Shown here piece after piece: positions 8,913 through 17,082 of a DNA stretch of 38,909 bases. Within the stretch, counting starts at the first letter, position 1, and every line of letters starts with the position of its first letter. This stretch comes from JABMMZ01 sp040403495 (GTDB lineage: Bacteria; Bacteroidota; Bacteroidia; NS11-12g; UBA955), in assembly GCA_040403495.1 (NCBI GenBank), contig JBBAKM010000026.1:1-38909 (forward strand), given 5' to 3'. The position numbers were made by a program, and so were the translations under genes. The notes beneath the pieces are model-generated. The model saw only the letters and a program-made list of their open reading frames with translations. It was not told the DNA's origin and searched no databases.

Positions 8913-10376
8913 TTACCACTGCAACGGTTTGCGGTAGGTGATTCCAAACTGAACGTCTCTCATACTGATTGAATACTGTTTCTGATTGATTTGCCATGGG
9001 TTGGTAAAGAGAGTATAGCCAGCGTAAACTCCAATTTGTCCAACATCGTTAAAATTGGTATAATATGCTAATTGTGTGTTAATTGAGGTGTTTAAAGCCG
9101 ATCTTTTGTTCTCGGTTTTTACGATTTCATTAACCAAATCGATGTGTTTTGAGGTATTGCTGTACAGATAAGAAAGGCCGCCACCTAAACCGAATGAAAG
9201 ATACGATTGGTCACTTACCGCAATTTCTTTTTTGAAATTAAATGGTATAGTAATGACATGGTATTTATTTTTAACCGCTAAATTAAAACTTGCTAGTGCG
9301 TCGTAAAAAGTAGTGTCGTTGCCCACAATGTATAACAATTTGATATTGGCATATTGAATAATTTGGTTGGCATTATTTCTTGCCGCAATATCAATGCTTG
9401 TAATGTCTAGCTTAATATCTTCGGTTCTTAAGCGGTAATCCAAACCAGTTTCAAAAATAAAGTTTTTACCAAACTTGTAATTTAACAAAGCAAAGGTGTT
9501 AAAGCCAATTCCATTGTGAGTTGTGTTTTCCTTGTTTTTCCATAAATCTTTGTGTACATAAGATTCCAAAGCATTGGGAACATTAACAGTGTTGATGTTG
9601 AATTGTGGTCCTATGCCAAATGCAAGAAACCATTTTTCGTAAAAATCTTTAGGGTTGGTTTTTTTGTTAGTTTTGAATTTTTTGTTTGTTGCCAAAGTCT
9701 CAATTGGATTAAAGAAACTAAGAGAAAAAATATTGGGTTTAGCTTGAAAGTTTTTTAATCTCAAAAAGTTAATATGAAAAAAATCTTCACTAGAGGCCAT
9801 TGCCTTGCCCAAAGAATTTATATTTTCAGAGGATTTTACTAATGTAGTTAAAGAAGAATTAGGGATGTTTGTCTCTAATGGAGTTGATGTTTTTGCAAAA
9901 CTAGAATTGTCATTGGCAGATAATTTAGGCGATGCTTTTGAGGCTTTATTTGATTGCCATGGAGTCCTAGATTGGGTTGTTGATGGAGCAGTTTCTTTTG
10001 GAGATTTTATTGAATTGTCATCATCAGTCGCGCTTTGCTCATTTGATGCTGAGTTCTCAGTTTCTTGACCGCTTTCATCATTTTGCGATGTGCTGACTTG
10101 CTGTTCTTTACTAGCAGGGTTACTTTCGTTTGGCGTATTTAAAGTTTTTTGCTCATTGTTAGAAATTGTAGTTCCCTTTTTGAAATTACCAGACAATTGT
10201 TGTCCAATAATGATAATGCCAATCAAAATAGCAGAAATGGTAAAGACCCACCAAAAGCTAAATTTTGATTTTTGGTCAAGTTGACTAGAAATATTTTGCC
10301 ACAATTCTTCTTTGGGGGGCAAATTTTCTCTCTCGAATGATTTTTTTAATTTGTTATCAAATTCCTCTGGATTCAT
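8913..10376 (-). CDS. anti-sigma-like single-pass protein with C-terminal beta-barrel domain
   Basis: A 487-aa protein in three parts. Residues 1-40 are cytoplasmic and charged (EEFDNKLKKSFERENLPPKE, then LWQNISSQLDQ), as in Bacteroidota anti-sigma proteins. Residues 41-62 form one transmembrane helix. A long Ser/Thr/Asn/Gln-rich linker runs to about residue 205, and from about 245 to the end there is a beta-rich domain like the small OmpA/porin-family barrels (WFLAFGIGPQFNIN, YLSFGLGGGLSYLY, VQFGITYRK). The gene overlaps the ECF sigma gene by 20 bases, so the two are coupled. By position it should hold the sigma factor at the membrane; the sequence does not show how the barrel part is placed. 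The function is inferred from context. Confidence 0.7.
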   Translation of the reverse strand: MNPEEFDNKLKKSFERENLPPKEELWQNISSQLDQKSKFSFWWVFTISAILIGIIIIGQQLSGNFKKGTTISNNEQKTLNTPNESNPASKEQQVSTSQNDESGQETENSASNEQSATDDDNSIKSPKETAPSTTQSRTPWQSNKASKASPKLSANDNSSFAKTSTPLETNIPNSSLTTLVKSSENINSLGKAMASSEDFFHINFLRLKNFQAKPNIFSLSFFNPIETLATNKKFKTNKKTNPKDFYEKWFLAFGIGPQFNINTVNVPNALESYVHKDLWKNKENTTHNGIGFNTFALLNYKFGKNFIFETGLDYRLRTEDIKLDITSIDIAARNNANQIIQYANIKLLYIVGNDTTFYDALASFNLAVKNKYHVITIPFNFKKEIAVSDQSYLSFGLGGGLSYLYSNTSKHIDLVNEIVKTENKRSALNTSINTQLAYYTNFNDVGQIGVYAGYTLFTNPWQINQKQYSISMRDVQFGITYRKPLQW

Positions 10377-10914
10377 GTTTAATTAATTCTTTTTTATATA
10401 GTTGCCATAACATATTTCTAGCTCTTGTCAGTGAGCTTCGTGAAGTGCTTTCAGGCATGTTTAGTTTTTCTGCAATTTCTTTGTGATTAAAACCATCAAT
10501 AGCATACAACATTAGTACAATTCGGTAGTTTTCGGGAATTTTCTCTAAGAGCATCATCACAAGGTCATAATCGAAATTATCAGGTAGTTCAGTTTTGTTT
10601 TCGGGTAATTGGTAGCTTAAATCATCAATGTTAACGTTGAGAGTTAATCGTTTTAACGACCTTAGTTTATTAATGGCTTCATTGATAAAGATTCGGGTCA
10701 TCCAAGTTTCCAAACTGCTTTGAAAATTGAAGTTTTTAAGATGATGGAAAACTTTGACAAAGGCGTCTTGAAAAGCATCCTCGGCATGCTCCAAATCGTG
10801 AAGATATCGTTTACTTATTGCTAGCATTTTTCCTGCAAAGCGGTTATAAAGTGCCTTCTGCGACAATCTGTCACCTTTAAGGCATCCTTCAATAATTTGC
10901 TTTTCTGAAAACAT
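10357..10914 (-). CDS. ECF-type RNA polymerase sigma factor
   Basis: Sigma-70 family, extracytoplasmic-function type, 185 aa. Region 2 is seen in EHAEDAFQDAFVKVFHHL and LETWMTRIFINEAINKLR (core and -10 binding). Region 4 is seen in LEKIPENYRIVLMLYAID and HKEIAEKLNMPESTSRSSLTRAR (helix-turn-helix for the -35 side). It should direct RNA polymerase to a small regulon, probably for envelope functions, under control of the overlapping membrane protein. A GTG three codons upstream (10923) is the alternative start; ATG at 10914 fits the family (MFSEKQIIEGCLKGD). A promoter box lies at 10938-10945. Confidence 0.92.
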   Translation of the reverse strand: MFSEKQIIEGCLKGDRLSQKALYNRFAGKMLAISKRYLHDLEHAEDAFQDAFVKVFHHLKNFNFQSSLETWMTRIFINEAINKLRSLKRLTLNVNIDDLSYQLPENKTELPDNFDYDLVMMLLEKIPENYRIVLMLYAIDGFNHKEIAEKLNMPESTSRSSLTRARNMLWQLYKKELIKHESRGI

Positions 10915-10937
10915 TACTACCACTGATAAGTGTTAGA

Positions 10938-10945
10938 CAAATTTA
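10938..10945 (-). promoter_or_regulatory. -7 promoter box of the sigma-factor operon (TAAATTTG)
   Basis: An exact TAnnTTTG on the minus strand, 23 bases before the ATG at 10914. Confidence 0.5.
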
Positions 10946-11003
10946 AAAGAAAATTTGCTGCAATAAAAACAAAGATTTTGGTCTAATAGGGATTTGAGCC
11001 CGA

Positions 11004-11753
11004 TTAACGGTTCTCTTTTTTATTTAATTCGAACAGTTTTAAATATTTTACAGTGTGATACCAAGCGCTTAAGTAGCTCCATACAAAGCCCGCTTTGCCA
11101 TTTAAAATATTTAAGTAAAGGAAGTAATGCTTGATAAAATAAATAGGAAAACTTAAGATACAGAATATCAAAGCTCTTTTTTTGCCTTTTTCTTTCAATT
11201 GAATGGCACCTTTTGTGGTATATTGATTGAACTTACTAAAATAATGGTCAAGGTTTTTGTAACTGTAATGTAAAATAATCCCTTTCAAGGAGCTTGTGTT
11301 TCCATTCAATATTACTTTTTCATGAACATTAGCTTCGTTAAAGTTCCCTTTTTCTTTGTTAAATAAACGCAAAATGTAATCTTTGCTTTCTTTGCCATAT
11401 TTAAAAGGCGTATTTAAAAACACATGTTGACGAGGAATGAAATAACCTTCTATGTTTTTATCTTCTTTCAGTGATTTCAGTTCATTTATCAATTCATCAG
11501 ACAGAACTTCATCTGCATCCAAACTCAAAACCCAATTGTTTTGTGCCAATGAAACTGCCAATCGTTTCTGTTTGCCAAAATTTTCAAAAATGTAGTTGTA
11601 AACTTTGCAATTGTATTGCTTTGCAAGTTCAACGGTGTTATCGGTACTGTGGTCATCAACAATAACAATTTCATCACACCAAAATAACTTGGGCAGAGAT
11701 TTTTTTAAATTTTCCTCCTCGTTTTTTGTGATAATGACAACAGATATTTTCAC
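11004..11753 (-). CDS. family 2 glycosyltransferase, WaaE/KdtX-like
   Basis: Cytoplasmic GT-A-fold glycosyltransferase of 249 aa. Seen: ISVVIITKNEEENLKKSLP at the N-terminus, IVIVDDHSTDNTVELAKQY for nucleotide-sugar binding, and the metal-binding LSLDADEVLSDEL at about residue 80. The C-terminal third has a hydrophobic membrane-associating patch (IFCILSFPIYFIKHYFLYL). The pattern, including KQKRLAVSLAQ and the KYGKESKDYILRLFNKEKG stretch, matches the WaaE/KdtX beta-1,4-glucosyltransferase group that extends the LPS core. The start codon is GTG at 11753, directly behind a promoter box. It is probably a single-gene unit. Confidence 0.85.
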   Translation of the reverse strand: MKISVVIITKNEEENLKKSLPKLFWCDEIVIVDDHSTDNTVELAKQYNCKVYNYIFENFGKQKRLAVSLAQNNWVLSLDADEVLSDELINELKSLKEDKNIEGYFIPRQHVFLNTPFKYGKESKDYILRLFNKEKGNFNEANVHEKVILNGNTSSLKGIILHYSYKNLDHYFSKFNQYTTKGAIQLKEKGKKRALIFCILSFPIYFIKHYFLYLNILNGKAGFVWSYLSAWYHTVKYLKLFELNKKENR

Positions 11754-11757
11754 TTTT

Positions 11758-11765
11758 CAAAGATA
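11758..11765 (-). promoter_or_regulatory. -7 promoter box of the glycosyltransferase gene (TATCTTTG)
   Basis: An exact TAnnTTTG on the minus strand ending four bases before the GTG start, so the transcript is likely leaderless. Confidence 0.5.
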
Positions 11766-11787
11766 AGGGTTAATCTGAATTGTTCTA

Positions 11788-13659
11788 TTAGTCCATTATT
11801 TCACCAAGTTCCAACCATCTTAAACTTTTTTCATCAATTTGCATATTCACTTTTTCTATTGCCAATGCCCATTCTGCTAGTTCGGAATGACTGCTGCTGC
11901 CTTTGTTTAATTTGTCGGTTAATTCTTGCTTTAAACTTTCAAGTTGTGCAATCTCTGTTTCTAGATTTTTGTATTCTTGTTGTTCTTTAAAGCTCGCTTT
12001 TTTCTTTTTACTCTCAACTACCGTTGTTGCGGCAACAGGGCTCGATTTGATTTCTGTTTTTTTGGATTCAGAACTTAGTTCAGTTTTTTGGTCTTTGTAA
12101 TCGGTGTAATTGCCATAAAAATCTTTAATTTTACCTTCACCTTCAAAAACAAAAAGATGTTCCACCAAGTTGTCCATAAAATAACGGTCGTGAGAAACCA
12201 ATAAAAGACAACCTGCAAATTCACTCAAGAAATCCTCTAACACGTTTAATGTGTCTATGTCTAAATCATTCGTTGGCTCATCCAGGATAAGGAAATTAGG
12301 GTTACTTACCAATACTTTCAATAATTGTAAACGTCTTCTTTCGCCACCACTCAACTTGCTGATAGGCGTGTGTTGAACGCTAGGGGGGAACAAAAACATG
12401 TCTAATAATTTGCTTACAGCTACCTGTTCTCCTGTGCCTAAGGTTACGTATTCTGCAATTTCTTTAACCTCGTCAATGATTCTATTATCGTTGTTTAAGT
12501 TATTGGTGTGTTGTGTGTAATATCCAATTTTTAAAGTACTGCCATGAATAACCTCACCGCTGCTAGGTGCTTGTGTTTGAGTAAGTAAATCCAAAAAAGT
12601 ACTTTTCCCAATCCCGTTTTTTCCAACCACCCCAATTCTGTCTTTTTTCTTAAAGATGTAAGAAAAGTTTTCAATGATATTTAAGTCGTCGAATTGCTTA
12701 GAAATATTGTGTAATTCAATGATTTTATTCCCTAATCTGGTCGTTTGAACCGAAATTTCTAATTCATTTTGATTCAAATTTTGAGTCGCAATGTCTTTTA
12801 AGTCATAAAAAGCTTCAATCCTGCTTTTACTTTTAGTGCCTCGGGCTTTCGGCATTCTGCGCATCCATTCTAGTTCTTTTACCATCAAGTTACGTGCTTT
12901 GCTTACTTCGGCGGCATGAATGGTTTCGCGCATCGATTTCTTTTCTAGGAAATAGGCATAATTGCCCTTGTGTATATACAAGTTGCCACGGTCAAGTTCT
13001 AGGATTTGATTACTCACATTGTCAAGGAAATACCTGTCGTGCGTTACCATTAACAATGAAATTTGATGCGCCGTTAATAAATTTTCTAACCACTCAATAG
13101 CTTCCAAATCCAAGTGATTCGTAGGCTCATCCATGATGATTAAATCAGGATTTAACAATAAAAGTTGTGCCAATGCCACTCTCTTTCTTTGTCCACCACT
13201 TAGTGATTTATTTAAAACTTCCACATCACTAATGCCTAATTTTGACAGAATTTGTTTAGAGCGTTTTTCAAACTCCCAAGCATCCAATCGACTCATTTCA
13301 TCTAATAAAAACTGCATTCTATCACCCGAAGCTTCAATGTCTAGAATGGCAGCTTCGTATTCGTTGATGATTTTAACAGTAGGATTGTCAGATGAGAAAA
13401 TGGTTTGTTGAATGGTTTTGTTCTCGTCCAATTCAGGTTCTTGAGGAAGGTAGCCTACACTACAGCCGTTTGCCAATTGTAATTCACCACTGTCTTGTTT
13501 TATAAGGCCTGCAATGGTTTTAAGTAAGGTCGATTTGCCAGTGCCATTGGCCCCAACCAGTGCTAGTTTTTCGCCTTTTGCTATACCAAAACTGATGTTT
13601 TTAAAGAGCCATTTTTCAGTATATGCTTTTGATAATTGATCAACAGAAAGTAAATTCAT
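11788..13659 (-). CDS. ABC-F family ATPase, Uup-like
   Basis: Soluble protein of 623 aa with two ABC domains and no membrane segments. Domain 1: Walker A GANGTGKST (about residues 36-44), signature LSGGQRKRVALAQ, Walker B LIIMDEPTNHLD. Domain 2: GKNGIGKST, LSGGERRRLQLL, LILDEPTNDLD. The linker between them has the KELEWMRRMPKARGTKSKSR stretch of the Uup subgroup, and a Lys/Glu-rich coiled-coil follows at about residues 550-623, as in Uup. ABC-F proteins act on ribosomes or, for Uup, on branched DNA and ribosome-associated processes. The gene diverges from pepT with a promoter box on each side. Confidence 0.9.
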   Translation of the reverse strand: MNLLSVDQLSKAYTEKWLFKNISFGIAKGEKLALVGANGTGKSTLLKTIAGLIKQDSGELQLANGCSVGYLPQEPELDENKTIQQTIFSSDNPTVKIINEYEAAILDIEASGDRMQFLLDEMSRLDAWEFEKRSKQILSKLGISDVEVLNKSLSGGQRKRVALAQLLLLNPDLIIMDEPTNHLDLEAIEWLENLLTAHQISLLMVTHDRYFLDNVSNQILELDRGNLYIHKGNYAYFLEKKSMRETIHAAEVSKARNLMVKELEWMRRMPKARGTKSKSRIEAFYDLKDIATQNLNQNELEISVQTTRLGNKIIELHNISKQFDDLNIIENFSYIFKKKDRIGVVGKNGIGKSTFLDLLTQTQAPSSGEVIHGSTLKIGYYTQHTNNLNNDNRIIDEVKEIAEYVTLGTGEQVAVSKLLDMFLFPPSVQHTPISKLSGGERRRLQLLKVLVSNPNFLILDEPTNDLDIDTLNVLEDFLSEFAGCLLLVSHDRYFMDNLVEHLFVFEGEGKIKDFYGNYTDYKDQKTELSSESKKTEIKSSPVAATTVVESKKKKASFKEQQEYKNLETEIAQLESLKQELTDKLNKGSSSHSELAEWALAIEKVNMQIDEKSLRWLELGEIMD

Positions 13660-13667
13660 ACAAGCCG

Positions 13668-13675
13668 CAAAGTTA
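13668..13675 (-). promoter_or_regulatory. -7 promoter box of the ABC-F gene (TAACTTTG)
   Basis: An exact TAnnTTTG on the minus strand, eight bases before the ATG at 13659. Confidence 0.5.
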
Positions 13676-13740
13676 ATGTTAATATGCAGTTAAAAGTAGA
13701 AAGTTTCAAATTTCATGTGAATTATTTAGGCTTTTCTATT

Positions 13741-13748
13741 TAGGTTTG
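13741..13748 (+). promoter_or_regulatory. -7 promoter box of pepT (TAGGTTTG)
   Basis: An exact TAnnTTTG on the plus strand, 19 bases before the ATG at 13768, in the 108-base divergent gap. Confidence 0.5.
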
Positions 13749-13767
13749 CAGTGTAAAATAAGAAAAA

Positions 13768-15015
13768 ATGAATTTATTGAATTATACCCTTTTAGACCGT
13801 TTTTGTAAATATGTGCAAATTGATACCGAAGCTGATCCCAATTCAGTGACACAACCATCGTCCGAAAAACAGAAGAATTTAAGTAAATTATTGGTTGAGG
13901 AGTTACATGCCATGGGTATTGTAGATGCAGAATTAGATGAATTTGGGTATGTGTATGCCACCATTCCTTCCAATACAGACAATCAAGTGCCGGTATTGTG
14001 TTTTTGCTCACATGTGGACACTTCGCCCGATGTAACAGGGAAGGGTGTAAAACCAGTAGTTCATGCCAATTATGATGGTGGATTGATACATTTTAAAGAC
14101 GATAAAAGTTTGGTATTAAGTGCTGAAGAACACACTTATTTAAAAGATAGGATAGGTGATACCATCGTTACCGCCTCAGGGACAACATTATTGGGTGCCG
14201 ACGACAAAGCTGGGGTCGCTATTATTATGGATTTTGCAAATTACATGATGCATCATCCCGAAGTAAAGCATGGTGCTATAAAAATATTGTTTACACCAGA
14301 TGAAGAAATTGGCAGAGGCGTGGATGCGATTGATATGAAAAAATTAGGGGCAGACTTTGGCTATACTTTAGATGGTGGCGAACGAGGTGTTTTAGAAGGT
14401 GAATCTTTCTCAGCAGATGGCATGAAAGTGATTTTTGAAGGCATCAGTGCTCATCCGGGATATGCTAAAAATAAAATGGTATCAGCTATTAAAGTGGCTT
14501 CACATTTTGTGGAGTTATTGCCCAAAAATACTTGGAGTCCAGAAACAACTTCAGGAAAAGAGGGTTTTGTTCATCCATTGCATATTGAAGGAGGCATAGA
14601 AACAACGTTTGTGCAGTTTATTATCAGGGATTTTGAAACCGCTAAATTAAAAGAATTCGAAAATCAGATAGAGCAATTGGCCCAAGAGGCGATTGCCGCT
14701 TATCCGGGTGCCACCTATAAAATTGAGGTGAAGGAACAATACCGCAACATGCGCGAAATGTTAGACCAATATCCGCAAGTAATGGGAAATGCCATGGAAG
14801 CCTACAAAAGGGCAGGACTACAAACAAGAATTGAGAGTATCAGAGGCGGCACAGATGGCTCAAGACTGTCGTTTATGGGTTTGCCTTGTCCCAATATCTT
14901 TACCGGAGAAATGGCGATTCACTCTCGAAAAGAGTATGTCAGTTTGCAAGACATGGAAAAAGCTGTTGAGGTATTAATTAATTTGTGTCAAGTTTGGGAA
15001 GAAGGTCATTTTTGA
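13768..15015 (+). CDS. pepT: peptidase T (tripeptide aminopeptidase)
   Basis: Di-zinc M20B peptidase of 415 aa that removes N-terminal residues from tripeptides in the cytoplasm. Seen: LDRFCKYVQIDTEADP, the first zinc ligand in CFCSHVDTSPDVTGKGVKP, the bridging Asp in TLLGADDKAGVAII, the catalytic Glu pair in ILFTPDEEIGRGVD, the dimerisation-domain His in GISAHPGYAKNKMV, RGGTDGSRLSFMGLP, and the final His in AIHSRKEYVS. Length and motif order match the family. It is a single-gene unit; the accessory repeat region begins right after the stop codon. Confidence 0.95.
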   Translation: MNLLNYTLLDRFCKYVQIDTEADPNSVTQPSSEKQKNLSKLLVEELHAMGIVDAELDEFGYVYATIPSNTDNQVPVLCFCSHVDTSPDVTGKGVKPVVHANYDGGLIHFKDDKSLVLSAEEHTYLKDRIGDTIVTASGTTLLGADDKAGVAIIMDFANYMMHHPEVKHGAIKILFTPDEEIGRGVDAIDMKKLGADFGYTLDGGERGVLEGESFSADGMKVIFEGISAHPGYAKNKMVSAIKVASHFVELLPKNTWSPETTSGKEGFVHPLHIEGGIETTFVQFIIRDFETAKLKEFENQIEQLAQEAIAAYPGATYKIEVKEQYRNMREMLDQYPQVMGNAMEAYKRAGLQTRIESIRGGTDGSRLSFMGLPCPNIFTGEMAIHSRKEYVSLQDMEKAVEVLINLCQVWEEGHF

Positions 15016-15043
15016 TTTTTCAGTTTTGATTTTTGATTTTTTT
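15013..15043. repeat. T-rich 7-bp-period tract (gattttt units)
   Basis: Directly after pepT the sequence runs in 7-base steps (gattttt, cagtttt, gattttt, gattttt). It has the same period and nearly the same unit as the tract at 5694-5742. Confidence 0.6.
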
Positions 15044-15458
15044 TCCTGTGGTTGGTCTGTAGCTTAGCTAATTGCGGTGGCGATTGAGATATAATGGAGT
15101 TTTTCCTGTGGTTGGTCTGAAGATTAGCTTGTGTGGTGGCGACCAACCACTGTTTTGAGATGTATGATAGAATGGGGGACATATCAGAAGTTAGAAGTTA
15201 GAACGAAGAAGTTAGAATGAAGAAGTCTGAAGTTAGAGGTCAGAGGTCAGAAGTCAGAGGTCAGAAGTCAGAAGTCAGAAGTTAGAAGTCAGAAGGTAGA
15301 ACGTAGAAGTTAGAAGTCAGAAGGTAGAACGAAGAAGTCAGAAGGTAGAACGAAGAAGTCAGATGGTAGAACGAAGAAGTCAGAAGTCAGAAGTCATAAG
15401 TTTTCCTGTGGTTGGTCTGAATCTTAGCTTGTGTGGTGGTGACTAACCACTGTTTTGG
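15041..15458. repeat. repeat module 1: hairpin units around a 7-bp tandem array
   Basis: Three copies of a unit beginning ttttcctgtggttggtct lie at 15041, 15101 and 15401. In the second copy GTGGTTGGTC (15108-15117) pairs perfectly with GACCAACCAC (15141-15150) around a 23-base loop; in the third the partner at 15441-15450 has one G-U pair; in the first the partner is missing. Between the second and third copies lies an array of AGAAGTC/AGAAGTT heptamers with variants (15184-15398). No protein can be supported here. The same module recurs at 18820-19310. Confidence 0.85.
15184..15398. repeat. 7-bp tandem array, AGAAGTY units
   Basis: About 30 head-to-tail heptamers, mostly agaagtc and agaagtt, with variants such as agaggtc, agaaggt and agaacga. 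It is the more diverged of the two arrays in the window. Confidence 0.85.
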
Positions 15459-15587
15459 ATTTTTGATTCATAGTTTTTTTGCTTGTTTGGGGGTAATGCG
15501 TTTAATTTGTAACAAAACGAATTTAAAATAACTATCAAATAAACCCTGACACGATTCAGGCCTATCCATCCAAAATTGGAGTGATAA

Positions 15588-15604
15588 GTCTGATTTTATC
15601 AGAC
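15588..15604. other. short hairpin upstream of the cassette genes
   Basis: GTCTGAT and ATCAGAC form a 7-bp stem with a 3-base loop. No T run follows, so it is not a clear terminator. It lies in the otherwise unassigned stretch 15459-15646. Confidence 0.4.
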
Positions 15605-15614
15605 CTATAAGGGA

Positions 15615-15621
15615 GTTATGT
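15615..15621. other. attC-like 3' half-site (GTTATGT)
   Basis: GTTATGT, 26 bases before the first cassette gene, is identical to the right-end core of the complete palindrome at 16368-16499. The matching left half is not seen upstream. It would mark the left border of the cassette array. Confidence 0.35.
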
Positions 15622-15646
15622 GCCACTTTAAGACGACCACAGCAAA

Positions 15647-16354
15647 ATGATAATGCCATCTGACAAAGAGTATACACAGACTAAAAGAATAATCCTTGGG
15701 ACAGACAAAATGAAGCCCGAGTTTGTTCCTCTTGCAGATTGGATAGACAAAACGTATGACGTAAAAACCATTAATATTATTTATGACACGTTGGACAACA
15801 AAACACCAAGAATTCAAATTTGCTTTGAATATGAGGAAGAGAAAAATAAATTCTTAACTCACGACATTTCATATTTTGACAAATCGAAACAAAAAGCAAT
15901 CGGACAAAAATTTACTGAGATAATCAAGCAACAAGGACTTTCAAGAACTAACAGTTCCATTTCAAATTTATTCGGACTTAACAAAAACGGAATTTATTTA
16001 ACGGACAATGTTTTTGTAATTTATGGAGCATTTGAGCCTGTTGCAAAACTTGAAGCTTCTTATAAAATAACTCAAAAGCAGACAGAAGAATTTATTAAGT
16101 CATTTGACAACAAAGACATTTGGACAATATCCATAGGTTTTACTATTCCAACTTTTTTTATGTTCACAGACGAAAAAGTTAAAGAATATGACAAGTCAGA
16201 AATAAAATCAATGTGGGCCGACAGATATTATGACTTTGTAAAACCATTTGACGAGTTTAATTACTTCAAGAGAGCCGACATTCAAGTTTTTATCGACAGC
16301 AAAGAAAATTTTGACAATAATTACGAAAGCAATTGGTATTACTATTACAAATGA
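15647..16354 (+). CDS. hypothetical cassette protein, 235 aa
   Basis: I recognise no family. The protein has no signal peptide or membrane helix; it is rich in Lys, Asp, Phe and Tyr, contains an acidic segment (CFEYEEEKNKF) and ends in NNYESNWYYYYK. The middle (NGIYLTDNVFVIYGAFEPV) looks like beta strands. Aspartate is often coded GAC here, while neighbouring chromosomal genes mostly use GAT, which hints at a foreign source. The gene lies between a half-site at 15615 and a complete attC-like palindrome that begins 14 bases after its stop codon, the layout of an integron cassette. A second ATG at codon 3 is equally possible as start. Confidence 0.65.
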   Translation: MIMPSDKEYTQTKRIILGTDKMKPEFVPLADWIDKTYDVKTINIIYDTLDNKTPRIQICFEYEEEKNKFLTHDISYFDKSKQKAIGQKFTEIIKQQGLSRTNSSISNLFGLNKNGIYLTDNVFVIYGAFEPVAKLEASYKITQKQTEEFIKSFDNKDIWTISIGFTIPTFFMFTDEKVKEYDKSEIKSMWADRYYDFVKPFDEFNYFKRADIQVFIDSKENFDNNYESNWYYYYK

Positions 16355-16367
16355 CAAGAAAAGCGAC

Positions 16368-16499
16368 ACATAACAGGCGTTTGGCAAAAAAGCGGGTTCA
16401 GTGCTTAAATGAAGCATTGCACTTCGTATCAAGTTCAGTGCTAGCAGACAGTTTTGTACTTCGAAATCCGCTTCTTCGCCAAGCGCCAAAACGTTATGT
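16368..16499. other. attC-like integron recombination site
   Basis: A 132-base imperfect palindrome between two cassette genes. The ends ACATAAC (16368-16374) and GTTATGT (16493-16499) are exact complements. Inside them GGCGTTTGGC pairs with GCCAAGCGCC with one G-T pair, and then AAAAAAGCGG pairs with CCGCTTCTTC with two mismatches, leaving a variable centre. Nested arms with conserved end cores and a size near 130 bases are the attC plan. The end cores depart slightly from the RYYYAAC/GTTRRRY consensus. Confidence 0.7.
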
Positions 16500-16581
16500 C
16501 GCATTGTAAGGGAGCTTGTAGGTAAAAGACTTTTCATCACTGAAAGCGCATGTTATAAACAGGATTTTGAATCATATTTTA

Positions 16582-16947
16582 ATGAATAAAAAGAAAAAAC
16601 TATTTATAATTATTTTTGGTGTGCTTGCCGTGATTTACATCATGACAGCTAACTACTTTGGTCACAAGAGAACAAAGCAAGAATTTTTAGAATTTGACAA
16701 CTCAAAAATTGACGGAGTATTAAAAGACGTTTACATCAAACATCATGGAGTTGGATTTAAAATTACAAATGTCAATGAGGAATTTATATTTTATCCCTAT
16801 GCGAGTGAATTAAATGATAATAAGATATTTGACCATTTGGCAAAGGGTGGAGACAGAATTATTAAAAGTCAGAATTCAGATACATTGATACTAATTTCAA
16901 ATGATAAAGAATATAAATATACATTTCAGCAGTTTGGTAATAAATAA
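16582..16947 (+). CDS. hypothetical single-pass membrane protein of a cassette, 121 aa
   Basis: I do not recognise the family. After a basic start (MNKKKKL) residues 8-25 form one hydrophobic helix (FIIIFGVLAVIYIMTA), followed by a charged domain of about 90 residues likely to lie outside the inner membrane. This domain ends in a short beta-like region (SDTLILISNDKEYKYTFQQF). A TTG five codons upstream is in frame, but ATG at 16582 is the better start because the Lys-rich anchor follows it directly. The gene sits alone between two attC-like sites, as expected of a cassette, and carries no visible promoter of its own. Confidence 0.6.
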   Translation: MNKKKKLFIIIFGVLAVIYIMTANYFGHKRTKQEFLEFDNSKIDGVLKDVYIKHHGVGFKITNVNEEFIFYPYASELNDNKIFDHLAKGGDRIIKSQNSDTLILISNDKEYKYTFQQFGNK

Positions 16948-17031
16948 CACAACTTACACAGGCTATATGCGATTGTGCCTGCTGCAGGCGCAATACAGGC
17001 AATGCCATCACATAGCCCGAAAACGTTATTA
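16943..17031. other. second attC-like palindrome
   Basis: AATAAC (16943-16948) is complementary to GTTATT at the right end (17025-17030). Inner arms GGCTATATG (16961-16969) and CACATAGCC (17009-17017) pair with one G-T. The centre holds its own hairpin, ATTGTGCCTG against CAGGCGCAAT. It starts at the end of one small gene and ends before the next. It is less regular than the site at 16368. Confidence 0.5.
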
Positions 17032-17082
17032 GCTGAAAGCTTATTAGAGAAATTATATAAAAGCCGCAAAAAACAAAAGAAT

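Noticed and set aside
15184..15398. Possible CRISPR array
   Set aside because: The units are 7 bases and contiguous with no unique spacers, and no cas genes are present.
15468..15817. Two minus-strand open frames before the first cassette gene
   Set aside because: They overlap each other and the plus-strand gene, and show no protein-like composition.
16975..17082. 36-codon N-terminal extension of the third cassette gene
   Set aside because: It is encoded within the attC-like palindrome and has composition unlike the rest of the protein.
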